From: Marinomonas posidonica IVIA-Po-181
GTDB taxonomy: Bacteria; Pseudomonadota; Gammaproteobacteria; Pseudomonadales; Marinomonadaceae
Direction of reading: 5' to 3'
Assembly (NCBI RefSeq): GCF_000214215.1
Contig: NC_015559.1
Coordinates: 2,095,001 to 2,159,000, forward strand
DNA: 64,000 nt
A model generated the notes under the pieces. That model saw only the letters and a program-made list of their open reading frames with translations. It was not told the DNA's origin and did not search any database. Position numbers and translations under genes: made by a program. The stretch's first letter is position 1. Each line of letters starts with the position of its first letter. This document shows, in pieces, positions 49,710 through 59,209 of the stretch.

Positions 49710-49890
49710 AAATTGTTCTTTAATGACGATATTCTACCCTAGTCAAGCCAACTTCTTAACACCCTCTCACGATTCAATTAATAAAAAAGCAATTGTTTTC
49801 TAACATTTTATCGATTGATGACGCTTATCACTCATTTCTTAAGAGTAGTAACAGACCAATCTAACTCGGTTTTGATCTTTAAAACAAAAA

Positions 49891-49919
49891 AATCCGCTTT
49901 CATCAACTGAAAGCGGATT
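49891..49919 (-). terminator. Terminator after mlaC
   Basis: AATCCGCTTTCA and TGAAAGCGGATT form a perfect 12-bp stem with a 5-base loop and a T tract on the minus strand, 27 bases past the mlaC stop. It separates the mla operon from ibaG-murA. Confidence 0.92.
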
Positions 49920-49945
49920 CACAAATGCATTCATTTATTTGCGAT

Positions 49946-50572
49946 TTAAGACTTTTTCGCCAATGATGCTTTCCAAGCGCCTATGGCCTTTTCAATATCA
50001 TTTCGGTTCTGCTCCATCATCACACCAAACTGTTTGCGAAAAGTTAGACCAAAGTTGATATTGTTAATCACCACATTGCTTAATAGCCATTGCTGCTGTT
50101 TGGATTCTTCCATGTAGAAAATAATATTTAACAAGCCACCGTCTGCCATTTGAAAGTCCACATTGACTTTGGTTTCACGCCCTCGACCCTGCGGCCCTAA
50201 AGGCTTCACATTGATTCTATCAGGGTCTAACTCGAGCAATGACGCACCGTAAGTACGCAACAATGTGTCTTTTGTAACGGTCGCAAAACGCGTCCTTTGC
50301 TCAGGCGTTGCTCGACGATAATACTTACCCATGACTTTACGAGAAAAATCGTCAAAATTGACTACTTTTGCCAAAATTCGATCGACTCGCTCTTCTAGAA
50401 TAGAGGGGTTTTGCGACAAAAACGCTTTATCCTGAACAATATCATCACGGAAAGCAGCCACAACCTTCACAACAGCGTCCCTTGCGCCCTCTTCGCCTTT
50501 CGCCCAAATAGAATTAACAGACAAAAGAGACACCAACAGCAAAACCCTAGAAAGCACCTTAAACATAAGCAT
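49946..50572 (-). CDS. mlaC: Phospholipid-binding protein MlaC
   Basis: A 208-residue periplasmic protein with a signal peptide ending near IWAKG (residue 25). VVNFDDFSRKVMGKYYRRATPEQRTRF and VNVDFQMADGGLLNIIFYMEESKQQQWLLSNVVINNINFG are MlaC features. It carries phospholipids between the MlaA complex and the inner-membrane MlaFED transporter. Two ATGs are possible (50572, adjoining the mlaD stop, and 50566); GGAG precedes both. Last gene of the visible mla operon. Confidence 0.94.
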   Translation of the reverse strand: MLMFKVLSRVLLLVSLLSVNSIWAKGEEGARDAVVKVVAAFRDDIVQDKAFLSQNPSILEERVDRILAKVVNFDDFSRKVMGKYYRRATPEQRTRFATVTKDTLLRTYGASLLELDPDRINVKPLGPQGRGRETKVNVDFQMADGGLLNIIFYMEESKQQQWLLSNVVINNINFGLTFRKQFGVMMEQNRNDIEKAIGAWKASLAKKS

Positions 50573-51034
50573 TTACTCCGAGTCGCCCGATTTAAACAGG
50601 AACTGACTAATCAAATTTTCAAGTACCAGAGCGGATTGCGTATCAAATATCTCCCCACCCTCCTGCAATACCTCTTCATCAGCCCCGATGGTAATGCCTA
50701 AGTATTTTTCACCAAGCAAGCCACTGGTTAAAATCGCGATTGAGCTGTCTGTGGGGATATTATCAACATCTGTATTAATGTTCATTTTGACTAAACCCAT
50801 ATACAAGTCTTTATCGAACGAAATGGATTCGACAGTACCAACCGTCACCCCAGCGATAGTGACCTTAGAACGACTGGTTAAACCGCCGATATCATCAAAC
50901 CTTGCAACAATTTGGTAAGTATCTTTTTTTGCTGAAAAAGCCAAACCACTTACTTGCACCGCCAAATAAACAAACGCTGCAACACCTAATAATATAAAAC
51001 AACCTACTAACAATTCAGTACGCTTACTTCTCAT
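50573..51034 (-). CDS. mlaD: MlaD, MCE-domain subunit of the Mla transporter
   Basis: A 153-residue protein with one N-terminal helix (about 8-28) and an MCE domain: IVARFDDIGGLTSRSKVTIAGVTVGTVESI, then ILTSGLLGEKYLGITIGADEE. It forms the hexameric periplasmic ring of the phospholipid transporter. The start ATG at 51034 is one base past the mlaE stop; the longer in-frame version begins at a TTG inside mlaE and was rejected. Confidence 0.94.
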   Translation of the reverse strand: MRSKRTELLVGCFILLGVAAFVYLAVQVSGLAFSAKKDTYQIVARFDDIGGLTSRSKVTIAGVTVGTVESISFDKDLYMGLVKMNINTDVDNIPTDSSIAILTSGLLGEKYLGITIGADEEVLQEGGEIFDTQSALVLENLISQFLFKSGDSE

Positions 51035-51035
51035 T

Positions 51036-51818
51036 CTAAAAATCCCCAAACATGGCTGCCGTTAAAACAAAATCCAATGCCAAAATGGCCAATGACCCCA
51101 ACACCACAGTACGTGTGGTAGCTTTGCCTATCCCTTCTGAAGTTGGCACACACTCATAACCTTGATAGACAGCGATCCAAGTCACTACAACGGAAAAGCA
51201 CAACGCCTTTATAAAACCATTCATAATATCTGTATCAAAATACACAGATTGCTGCATCAAAGACCAAAACGCGCCATCATGAACGCCGAGCCACCCAACA
51301 GACACAACCAACCCACCAATGATACCTGTGGCCGAAAAAATGATACTTAGCAAAGGCAGACATATCACCCCAGCAATGAAACGTGGCGCAATGATTCGCC
51401 TTAACGGATCCACCCCCATCATCTCATAACTGGATAACTGCTCCGTGGCTTTCATCAAACCAATTTCGGCCGTCAAAGAGGAACCAGCTCGACCAGCAAA
51501 TAATAAAGCGGTAACCACAGGTGCCAACTCTCGTAACAAGGACAAGGCTAGCAACTGCCCCACCGCTTCTTCAGAACCAAACTTTGATAAAATACTATAA
51601 CCTTGCAACGCCAAGACCATACCAATAAAGGCACCCGACACGACTACGATCACCAAGGACAACACACCAACCGCATACAGCTGGTTGACTAAAAGTCGAA
51701 CCGATTCTTTAAAACGTACTGGTATGCGCAAAACACTCTGAGCTAGAAATATTCCAGCACGACCAACCGCTTCAAGCCAGTTTAAAAACCAAGCCCCCAA
51801 GCCCATTAACATATTCAT
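51036..51818 (-). CDS. mlaE: MlaE, permease of the Mla phospholipid transporter
   Basis: A 260-residue membrane protein with about five helices. GAFIGMVLALQGYSILSKFGSEEAVG, LLRELAPVVTALLFAGRAGSSLTAEIGLMKATEQ and the PRFIAGVICLPLL segment are MlaE motifs. It forms the inner-membrane core together with MlaF and MlaD. Its ATG overlaps the mlaF stop by 4 bp; AGGAG lies 8 bases upstream. Confidence 0.96.
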   Translation of the reverse strand: MNMLMGLGAWFLNWLEAVGRAGIFLAQSVLRIPVRFKESVRLLVNQLYAVGVLSLVIVVVSGAFIGMVLALQGYSILSKFGSEEAVGQLLALSLLRELAPVVTALLFAGRAGSSLTAEIGLMKATEQLSSYEMMGVDPLRRIIAPRFIAGVICLPLLSIIFSATGIIGGLVVSVGWLGVHDGAFWSLMQQSVYFDTDIMNGFIKALCFSVVVTWIAVYQGYECVPTSEGIGKATTRTVVLGSLAILALDFVLTAAMFGDF

Positions 51819-52609
51819 TGGGATACTCCTTGGCTTTCTGACGTTTCTGGGTAGTGGAAGGGCACGGGACCATCAGGTTCTCCTCGAAGAAATTGCATAA
51901 CCTGCGGATCGGTGGAGGCTTGAATTTGCTCTGGTGGACCTTCTGCAATTAAGTGCCCCCCTGCCAGGATACACACGTGATCTGCAATGGATAAGGATTC
52001 TTCTACATCATGTGACACCAAAACAGAGGTAATGTTAGCCGCATCATTCAATTGACGTATCAATTTCACTAGCACGCCTTTGGAAATAGGATCTTGCCCT
52101 GTAAAAGGTTCATCATACATTACCAAATCAGGGTCCAAAGCAATCGCTCTTGCAAGCGCCACTCTTCGAGCCATACCACCAGAGAGCTCCGAAGGCATCA
52201 AATTTGCCGCGCCACGTAACCCAACACTGTGCAGTTTTTCAAGCACAATTGCATCAATTTCTGTTCGGCCCAGCTGAGTATGCTCTTCTAATGGAAAAGC
52301 AATATTCTCAGCCACCGACATATCACTAAACAAAGCGCCACTTTGAAACAGCATTCCCATTTTCTTGCGAATTTTGTACAAGTCTTTTCTCGATAAACTG
52401 TGTACATCCTGCCCAGCCACCAGAATACGCCCCAGATCGGGAAACAACTGAGCGGCAATCAACCTTAACAGTGTCGTCTTACCTGTACCACTTGGGCCCA
52501 TTACGGCTGTTACCTTGCCTTTCGGGATAGTCAAAGAGACATTTTCATAAATGGCTCTGTCTCCCCTATAAAAACTAAGATCATGAACTTCTATGTAAGC
52601 ATCAACCAC
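51815..52609 (-). CDS. mlaF: MlaF, ATPase of the Mla phospholipid transporter
   Basis: A 264-residue ABC ATPase. Walker A GPSGTGKTTLLRLI near residue 37, signature LSGGMARRVALARAIA near 142, Walker B LVMYDEPFTGQDPISKGVL and VSHDVEE. The SGGMARR form and Gln-loop context are typical for MlaF. Start is GTG with AGGGTG seven bases upstream. First gene of mlaFEDC. Confidence 0.95.
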   Translation of the reverse strand: MVDAYIEVHDLSFYRGDRAIYENVSLTIPKGKVTAVMGPSGTGKTTLLRLIAAQLFPDLGRILVAGQDVHSLSRKDLYKIRKKMGMLFQSGALFSDMSVAENIAFPLEEHTQLGRTEIDAIVLEKLHSVGLRGAANLMPSELSGGMARRVALARAIALDPDLVMYDEPFTGQDPISKGVLVKLIRQLNDAANITSVLVSHDVEESLSIADHVCILAGGHLIAEGPPEQIQASTDPQVMQFLRGEPDGPVPFHYPETSESQGVSQ

Positions 52610-52739
52610 TAATACACCCTTATTCCCTAGCGAATATCGACTGATACTATCATTGCATTTTTAAAAATAAAATCTCACATTCTTAAATACAATTTGTTTC
52701 CTAGGTCAAGCCTTGAATTTAAACGCCAAACCTCTTTAA

Positions 52740-53738
52740 ATGGTAGCTCCTGAAATTATGAGTAATACCTTCATCATGTTGTTGTTTTCTGTAGCCCTGA
52801 TTGCTGGGTTGATTCTATTAGTTCTTAGCTCTGACAAATTCATCGAACATTCTGCTCTGGTTGCCGAGAAAATGAATGTTAGCCCAATCATTATCGGTAT
52901 TACTCTTGTCGCCCTTGGCACTTCCGCTCCAGAAATGGTGGTCTCCACTATTGCCGCACTTGACCAAGCTCCAGAAATTGCGGTTGGCAACGTACTCGGT
53001 TCCAATATTGCCAATATTGCGCTTGTACTGGGAGCCAGCTTGTTGTTTTCAGCCATTCCCATCGCACCAGGCTTGTCCACAAAAGAAGCTCCATTAGTAC
53101 TCGGCATAACCCTTCTAAGCGGTATTTTAATTTACGACCAGTTTTTAGGCATTTGGGATGGCATTCTTTTAATCACGGCGTTTATCGCCATACTTTTCAT
53201 TCTATTACGTGGCAGCAAAGACCTATCCAGTGAATTGACAGAGGAATTACCAGAAGACGATGGCAGCCCCGTCGGTAAATCATTATTCATTGCGATAATA
53301 GGATTGACTGTTTTAATTGGCAGTTCTAAATTACTTGTGTGGGGAGCAATTGGAATTGCGACTCAACTTGGCGTCAGCGAATTAATCATTGGGTTAACCA
53401 TTGTTGCCATTGGCACCAGCCTGCCTGAACTAGCCGCTTCAATCAGTAGCGTTAGAAAAGGCCATCATGATATCGCCATCGGTAATATTCTAGGCTCGAA
53501 CATTTTCAACCTAGCAACCGTATTGCCATTACCCGCCCTCATTGCACCAGGCATCATTGATCACAACGTCCTTACTCGTGATTACCCTTGGACTCTTGGT
53601 CTAACTTTAGCACTGGTAATCGCTATTATTCTCTTCAAAAAAGCCAAAAATACCAGCATTCCAAGATGGGTAGGTCTACCCCTACTGGCCTCTTACGCCT
53701 TATACTTATTCATACTTAGTATTAGTGGACCAATTTAA
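52740..53738 (+). CDS. Calcium/sodium antiporter (CaCA family, YrbG-like)
   Basis: A 332-residue antiporter with about ten helices and the two inverted alpha repeats that form the ion pathway: GITLVALGTSAPEMVVSTIAAL near residue 58 and GLTIVAIGTSLPELAASISSV near 215, with a charged linker around residue 165. It exchanges Na+ and Ca2+ or similar ions. Divergent from mlaF, as yrbG is in E. coli. ATG at 52740 was kept though no good Shine-Dalgarno is visible; MSNTFIM at 52758 is an alternative. Confidence 0.9.
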   Translation: MVAPEIMSNTFIMLLFSVALIAGLILLVLSSDKFIEHSALVAEKMNVSPIIIGITLVALGTSAPEMVVSTIAALDQAPEIAVGNVLGSNIANIALVLGASLLFSAIPIAPGLSTKEAPLVLGITLLSGILIYDQFLGIWDGILLITAFIAILFILLRGSKDLSSELTEELPEDDGSPVGKSLFIAIIGLTVLIGSSKLLVWGAIGIATQLGVSELIIGLTIVAIGTSLPELAASISSVRKGHHDIAIGNILGSNIFNLATVLPLPALIAPGIIDHNVLTRDYPWTLGLTLALVIAIILFKKAKNTSIPRWVGLPLLASYALYLFILSISGPI

Positions 53739-54316
53739 TGTCTTCGCAACATCCTAACAAATCCTTTCGCGTCGCGATTTTGATGGCAGCCTTCGCCATC
53801 ATCGCAGTTGCTTTGTTTTGGTATCAAACGACCCCCAAGGTAAACCTAGTGGCGACAGAGTCTCTTAGCAGCACACCTGACTATTTCATTACCGACGTTA
53901 AAGCCCAACGATTTGATGCTCAGGGGAAATTAATCGAAGCCATCCATGCCAAACAAACACTTCATTATATTCAAGCCGCCAAAACGCTTTTAGAACAGCC
54001 CAATGTCGATCGCTACTCGACCGATAGCAGTTGGCACGCAGAAGCCCAGCAAGGCATTATAGAAGATGGCAGCAATGACATTTTACTGACCAATAACGCG
54101 GAAGCCGTCAAAAAGTACCAACAATCTGAAGACATTTTATTGAACGCCGATGCAATTCATTATTTAGATCAAGACAAATCATTAACTAGCCAAGGAAATG
54201 CGACCCTTACATCGACTCAAGGTAAGACTTCCGCGGGCACCATTACGACCTATATCAATTCAGAAGAAGTCATTATGACGGGATCTGTACGAGGAAATTA
54301 TGAAACGATTCACTAA
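53738..54316 (+). CDS. lptC: LPS export protein LptC
   Basis: A 192-residue bitopic protein: one N-terminal helix (about 10-28), then a periplasmic OstA-like beta domain with PDYFITDVKAQRFDAQGKL and HLEQ-type turns, ending GSVRGNYETIH. It links the LptBFG complex to LptA in lipopolysaccharide transport. Its ATG overlaps the antiporter stop by one base (TAATG), and its end overlaps lptA by 17 bp. Confidence 0.9.
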   Translation: MSSQHPNKSFRVAILMAAFAIIAVALFWYQTTPKVNLVATESLSSTPDYFITDVKAQRFDAQGKLIEAIHAKQTLHYIQAAKTLLEQPNVDRYSTDSSWHAEAQQGIIEDGSNDILLTNNAEAVKKYQQSEDILLNADAIHYLDQDKSLTSQGNATLTSTQGKTSAGTITTYINSEEVIMTGSVRGNYETIH

Positions 54317-54806
54317 AACCACAGGTTTAATCACCCTACTCGCAATAAGCCAATACACCTTTGCTCTCCCTAATGACATTGAAAAGCCATTAGAAATTCA
54401 AGCGGATGAAGCATCTTTTGATCAAAATACAGGCCAAGCTATCTACAAGGGCAACGTGTTCGTTAAGCAAGGATCCATTGAAATCCAAGCCCAATACTTA
54501 AAAGTCACTAGCAATCCAGAAACACAACAATTCAGCAGCCTTGAGGCCTCAGGCAAGCCGGCAAAATTCAGTCAGCAAGTGGATTGGAGTGGTAACATTG
54601 TCATCAGCAAAGGCAATGAAATTCATTATGCGACGGACGAGAACAAGCTTGAGATCATAGGGGATGGCTATTTAAGCCGCATGCAAAACTCGATCTCAGC
54701 TGATTACATTCTCTACATGATCCAAGACGGCACCTTCACTGCCGAGAAAAAAGACAAAGGTCGAGTTTCCATGACCTTAAAACCACAAGCAGCCAAGGCA
54801 AAATAA
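54300..54806 (+). CDS. lptA: LPS export protein LptA
   Basis: A 168-residue periplasmic protein with signal peptide (cleavage near FALPN, residue 23). PLEIQADEASFDQNTGQAIYKGNVFVKQG is the typical OstA/LptA domain start; further strands follow to the C-terminus. It forms the periplasmic bridge for lipopolysaccharide. The gene begins inside lptC, 3 bp before lptB. Confidence 0.93.
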   Translation: MKRFTKTTGLITLLAISQYTFALPNDIEKPLEIQADEASFDQNTGQAIYKGNVFVKQGSIEIQAQYLKVTSNPETQQFSSLEASGKPAKFSQQVDWSGNIVISKGNEIHYATDENKLEIIGDGYLSRMQNSISADYILYMIQDGTFTAEKKDKGRVSMTLKPQAAKAK

Positions 54807-54809
54807 TTC

Positions 54810-55535
54810 ATGGCAAGACTAGAAGCAAAAAACCTAGCCAAAAGTTACAAAAAAAGACCCGTGGTAAAAGATGTCTCCATTGCCGTTGAATCAGGGCAAG
54901 CGGTTGGACTATTAGGACCAAATGGAGCAGGTAAAACCACCTGTTTTTATATGATTGTCGGCATGGTCGCGAACGATGCCGGTGGGATTTTCATTGACGA
55001 TCAAGACATCACTCAAGACGCCATGCATGTTCGCGCTCAAAAAGGGGTTGGTTACTTACCGCAAGAAGCGTCAATCTTTAGAAAAATGTCAGTCGAAGAC
55101 AATATTTCAGCCATCTTAGAAACTCGTAAAGGCCTAACCAAAGCCCAACAAAAAGAAAGACTGGAATCTCTGCTGGAAGAATTTCACATTACCCACATTC
55201 GCAAAAACCTGGGAATGGCACTATCGGGTGGCGAACGTCGACGAGTTGAAATCGCCAGAGCCCTTGCTATGAATCCTAAGTTCATCTTATTAGATGAACC
55301 TTTTGCTGGTGTCGATCCTATTTCTGTGGGTGATATCAAACTCATTATTAAACATTTACAGGACAGCGGCATTGGCGTTTTAATTACCGATCACAATGTT
55401 CGAGAAACCTTGGACATTTGCGATAAAGCCTATATCGTAGGCAACGGTTATATCATTGCCTCTGGTGAAGCCAGCGACATTATCAATAACGAACAAGTGA
55501 AAAAAGTCTATTTAGGCGACGACTTCCGCCTGTAA
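54810..55535 (+). CDS. lptB: LPS export ABC transporter ATP-binding protein LptB
   Basis: A 241-residue ABC ATPase. Walker [18 protein letters not shown] near residue 36, [20 protein letters not shown], signature [16 protein letters not shown] near 138, Walker [17 protein letters not shown], and [19 protein letters not shown]. It drives LPS extraction with LptF and LptG, whose genes are elsewhere. The order lptC-lptA-lptB-rpoN is conserved. Confidence 0.96.
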   Translation: MARLEAKNLAKSYKKRPVVKDVSIAVESGQAVGLLGPNGAGKTTCFYMIVGMVANDAGGIFIDDQDITQDAMHVRAQKGVGYLPQEASIFRKMSVEDNISAILETRKGLTKAQQKERLESLLEEFHITHIRKNLGMALSGGERRRVEIARALAMNPKFILLDEPFAGVDPISVGDIKLIIKHLQDSGIGVLITDHNVRETLDICDKAYIVGNGYIIASGEASDIINNEQVKKVYLGDDFRL

Positions 55536-55610
55536 CCCCTTATCATTGTTGTAGAAAGGGAGTAGTATGCATAACTCGTTCCAATTTAATAAAACAGACA
55601 GAGTTGCTCC

Positions 55611-57101
55611 ATGAAGCAGTCTTTACAGCTAAAGCTCGGTCAACAATTAACCATGACCCCACAACTGCAGCAAGCCATTCGCTTGCTGCAGCTTTCGACG
55701 CTGGATTTAAAGCAGGAAATTCACGAATTTCTTGAATCTAATCCATTACTCGAGCTAGACGATGACGAAACCACATCGCCTGAACTTCCCACTAGCATTG
55801 AAGCAAAAACGGACACCGAAACCAATAAGGACAACAATCTCAATGATAATGAATCAGGCGAAGAAGCACGTTTAGAATCCGAGTGGACAGAAAGCATCCC
55901 TGAAGAACTCTCCATTGATAGTAATTGGGATGACACTTATCAAAGTTCTGCGGCGGTCAGTGATTCCAATAGTTTTGACAATGAAATGGACTTCGAAAGC
56001 CGCAACGCCCCGGCTGAAAGCATTCAAGACCATTTGATCTGGCAATTGAACCTCACTCACATGTCCGATCGAGACCTGGAAATTGCTTACGCTATTGTGG
56101 ATTGTGTTCAACCCGATGGGTATTTAAGCACCACGCTAGAAGACATTTTAGAATCTTTAAGCTTGGACCTTGAAGAGCTCGAGCTAGATGAGATTCACGC
56201 CGTACAACACAGATTACAAAGGTTTGATCCTATTGGCGTATGCTCAACCGACCTACGCGATTGCCTACTGGTTCAATTTGAAGCGTTTCAGGATCACCCT
56301 CTTTATAAAAGCACACAAAATCTGATTAGCCATTATCTACCTCTTTTAGGCAGCCGAGACTTTGTCCAACTAAGTCGCAAAACCAAGCTAAAAGACGAAG
56401 CGTTAAAAGAAGTCATTCATCTAATCCAACAACTTAACCCTCGACCTGGCTCCGCCATCGATGAAGACGATACGGATTATGTGATTCCTGATGTTTCAGT
56501 CAAAAAACGCAACGGCACCTGGCAGGTTGAGTTAAATAACGACGCTTTACCACCTATTAAAATCAATGAAACCTACTCTGCCATGGCAAATACCGCGTCA
56601 ACGGCAGAAGATGTCAGCTATATTAAAAACTCTCTACAAGAAGCCAAATGGTTCATGAAGAGTTTACAAAGCCGTAATGAAACACTGTTAAAAGTCGCTA
56701 GCTGCATTGTCAGTCGACAAATTGATTTCTTTGAATTAGGTGAAGAAGCCATGAAACCCATGGTTCTTCATGATGTTGCGGAAGAAGTTGGGATGCACGA
56801 ATCAACGATCTCACGTGTCACCACGCAAAAATATATGCACACACCAAAAGGCATTTTTGAGCTGAAATTCTTCTTCTCCAGCCATGTAAACACCGCTTCT
56901 GGTGGCGAATGTTCTTCCACCGCGATTCGAGCTATGATTAAAAAGTTGGTCGCCGATGAACCTGCTAAAAAACCGTTAAGCGATAACAAATTGGCCACCA
57001 TTTTAGCCGATCAAGGCATTCAAGTTGCACGACGAACCGTTGCAAAATATCGAGAGGCGATGAACATCCCTCCTTCAAATGAACGTAAAAGATTGATTTA
57101 A
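55611..57101 (+). CDS. rpoN: RNA polymerase sigma-54 factor
   Basis: A 496-residue sigma-54. Region I: LQLKLGQQLTMTPQLQQAIRLLQLSTLDLKQEI; an acidic region II (about 45-110); the core-binding and helix-turn-helix parts with MHESTISRVTTQKYMHTPKGIFELKFFFS; and the RpoN box ARRTVAKYREAM near the end. It directs transcription of nitrogen, motility and other genes with activator ATPases. The next gene follows only 16 bp later. Confidence 0.97.
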   Translation: MKQSLQLKLGQQLTMTPQLQQAIRLLQLSTLDLKQEIHEFLESNPLLELDDDETTSPELPTSIEAKTDTETNKDNNLNDNESGEEARLESEWTESIPEELSIDSNWDDTYQSSAAVSDSNSFDNEMDFESRNAPAESIQDHLIWQLNLTHMSDRDLEIAYAIVDCVQPDGYLSTTLEDILESLSLDLEELELDEIHAVQHRLQRFDPIGVCSTDLRDCLLVQFEAFQDHPLYKSTQNLISHYLPLLGSRDFVQLSRKTKLKDEALKEVIHLIQQLNPRPGSAIDEDDTDYVIPDVSVKKRNGTWQVELNNDALPPIKINETYSAMANTASTAEDVSYIKNSLQEAKWFMKSLQSRNETLLKVASCIVSRQIDFFELGEEAMKPMVLHDVAEEVGMHESTISRVTTQKYMHTPKGIFELKFFFSSHVNTASGGECSSTAIRAMIKKLVADEPAKKPLSDNKLATILADQGIQVARRTVAKYREAMNIPPSNERKRLI

Positions 57102-57117
57102 CAGGTATAAAGTTATC

Positions 57118-57567
57118 ATGCCATTAAACTCACTAGTAAAAGCCGAACTCGTACTTGCCAAACAAGACATTGTCAGCAAAAAGCGCGTTCTAGAAAGCTT
57201 AGCCGAGATCACCTCCAATCGCTTGCACTGCGACAATGAAGCTGTGTATGACGCGTTATTAGGCCGTGAAAAATTAGGCAGTACAGGCATTGGTAATGGC
57301 ATTGCCATTCCTCATTGTCGCTTGGAATCCGCCAATCATACTGCGATCGTGGTGATGTCGTTACAAACACCTATCGACTTTGATTCAATTGATAAACAGC
57401 CTGTGGATTTGATTTTTGCCCTCATCGTACCTCCGAATGAATGCGATCATCATTTATCTACCTTGGCACAAATTGCTGAATTAGCTCAGTCACCAGACGC
57501 TTTAGCCAAGCTGCGTGCCGCACAGAGTAATGAAGACTTATATATCAGCTTTGAATCATTAATTTAA
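57118..57567 (+). CDS. ptsN: PTS IIA-like nitrogen-regulatory protein PtsN
   Basis: A 149-residue EIIA(Ntr) protein. The phosphorylated His lies in GNGIAIPHCRLES near residue 66; the surrounding EIIA mannitol-like fold is intact. With PtsP and NPr it forms the PTSNtr chain that regulates potassium and nitrogen responses. It follows rpoN at 16 bp and precedes the HPr gene by 10 bp. AGGTATAAAG serves as ribosome site. Confidence 0.95.
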   Translation: MPLNSLVKAELVLAKQDIVSKKRVLESLAEITSNRLHCDNEAVYDALLGREKLGSTGIGNGIAIPHCRLESANHTAIVVMSLQTPIDFDSIDKQPVDLIFALIVPPNECDHHLSTLAQIAELAQSPDALAKLRAAQSNEDLYISFESLI

Positions 57568-57577
57568 GGAGCACAGC

Positions 57578-57847
57578 ATGCAGGAAGAAACCATCACCAT
57601 CATTAACAAGCTTGGTCTGCATGCTCGCGCCGCTGGCAAGCTCGTTGAAACCACTTCTCGCTTCTCTTGCGACATCACCATTGAAAAAGAAGGCCGTAAT
57701 GTTGATGGTAAAAGCATCATGGCCATGATGATGTTAGCCGCTGGAAAAGGCACTGAAATTCTCATCAAAACCAATGGTGAAGACGAAGAAGACGCAATTA
57801 AAGCCGTCGTTGAATTAATTAACAATCGTTTTGGCGAAGACGAGTAA
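57578..57847 (+). CDS. npr: Phosphocarrier protein NPr (HPr family)
   Basis: An 89-residue HPr-like protein. His15 in NKLGLHARAAGKLVETTSRF is the phosphorylation site and GKSIMAMMMLAAGKGTEI the second signature. Next to ptsN it is the nitrogen-PTS phosphocarrier (ptsO/npr) rather than sugar HPr. The rapZ gene that usually stands between ptsN and npr is absent. A good AAGGAGCACAG ribosome site precedes the ATG. Confidence 0.94.
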   Translation: MQEETITIINKLGLHARAAGKLVETTSRFSCDITIEKEGRNVDGKSIMAMMMLAAGKGTEILIKTNGEDEEDAIKAVVELINNRFGEDE

Positions 57848-57853
57848 TACTCG

Positions 57854-59203
57854 ATGTCAGAAAAAACGTTAAGTCATCTGCAAACGGTATCGGAGTCCCT
57901 CGAGTCTGGTGCCACGATGCAGATCAGATATTTGCTTAACGGTGCACTGCCAGCACAAGACGTCGCACGCTTACTTGAATCCTCCCCACCAAAAGAACGA
58001 AAACTTCTTTGGGAGCTAATCGATTCTAATAATGAAGGTGAAGTACTCCAATATCTAACGGAAGACATTGGTGTACAGTTCATGAAAGAAATGGATACAG
58101 AACGATTGGTTGCTGTATCCGAACATTTTGAAAGTGATGACCTAGCCGATTTATTACAACACTTACCAGAAACGATTGTAAAAGAAGTTCTGTCCTCCAT
58201 GACCGCCCAGGACAGAACCCGAGTAGAAGCACTATTAAGCTACTCTGAAGATTCTGCTGGCGGTTTGATGAACACGGATACCATCACCATTCGACCCAAC
58301 ATTACAGTTGATATTGTGTTCCGCTACTTACGTCGCCACTCTAGCCTTCCAGACATGACAGACAACCTACTTGTTGTCAGTCGCTCTGATCGCCTTCTAG
58401 GCACCTTAACACTGACCAAATTGTTAGTCAGTGATCCTGAAAACACAGTACGCGATATTATGGACACCGACTGCACCGTTATTAATGCCGACACCCCAGC
58501 CAGTGAAGTCGCTCAATTGTTTGAGAAGATGGACTTAGTGTCTGCCCCTGTTATTGATGGCGACAGCAAGAAACTATTAGGTCGTATTACCATTGATGAC
58601 GTGGTCGACGTTATTCGCGATGAAGCTGAACACTCTATGTTAAGTATGGCGGGCCTCGACGATGATGAAGATACCTTCTCTCCCATTTTGAAAACCACCA
58701 AACGACGTGCTGTTTGGCTTGGCATAAATCTTATTACTGCTTTTATCGCCTCTTATGTTATAGGCCTATTCCAGAACACCCTAGACCAAGTGGTTGCCCT
58801 AGCGATTTTAATGCCAATTGTCGCCAGCATGGGCGGCATAGCCGGATCTCAGGTGCTCACCTTGGTCATTCGCGGCATCGCCCTCAATCAAATTGGCTCG
58901 ACCAATGCCAAATGGCTACTCAATCGAGAATTGATTGTGGGCATGATTAACGGCCTACTCTGGGCCAGTGTTATCGCAGCATTAACGGCCATCTGGTTTG
59001 ACAACGTAAAGATTGCCTATATCATTGCAGGCGCGACCATTATTAATCTATTGTTTGCTGCAACAACAGGTACATTATTACCAATCTTCTTAAAAAAGAT
59101 TGGTATCGATCCCGCTTTAGCGGGCAGTGTAATTTTGACTACCGTGACCGATGTGGTTGGATTCTTATCTTTCCTCGGACTCGCGACTATTTTTCTTGTA
59201 TAG
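57854..59203 (+). CDS. mgtE: Magnesium transporter MgtE
   Basis: A 449-residue transporter: N-terminal helical domain (about 30-135), two CBS domains (about 137-255, with DTDCTVINADTPASEVAQLFEKMDLVSAPVID), a connecting helix, and five membrane helices from about residue 290 with VALAILMPIVASMGGIAGSQVLTLVIRG and LPIFLKKIGIDPALAGSVILTTVTDVVGF. Family members are Mg2+-gated Mg2+ channels. It is 6 bp after npr. Confidence 0.95.
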   Translation: MSEKTLSHLQTVSESLESGATMQIRYLLNGALPAQDVARLLESSPPKERKLLWELIDSNNEGEVLQYLTEDIGVQFMKEMDTERLVAVSEHFESDDLADLLQHLPETIVKEVLSSMTAQDRTRVEALLSYSEDSAGGLMNTDTITIRPNITVDIVFRYLRRHSSLPDMTDNLLVVSRSDRLLGTLTLTKLLVSDPENTVRDIMDTDCTVINADTPASEVAQLFEKMDLVSAPVIDGDSKKLLGRITIDDVVDVIRDEAEHSMLSMAGLDDDEDTFSPILKTTKRRAVWLGINLITAFIASYVIGLFQNTLDQVVALAILMPIVASMGGIAGSQVLTLVIRGIALNQIGSTNAKWLLNRELIVGMINGLLWASVIAALTAIWFDNVKIAYIIAGATIINLLFAATTGTLLPIFLKKIGIDPALAGSVILTTVTDVVGFLSFLGLATIFLV

Positions 59204-59209
59204 GTTCCC

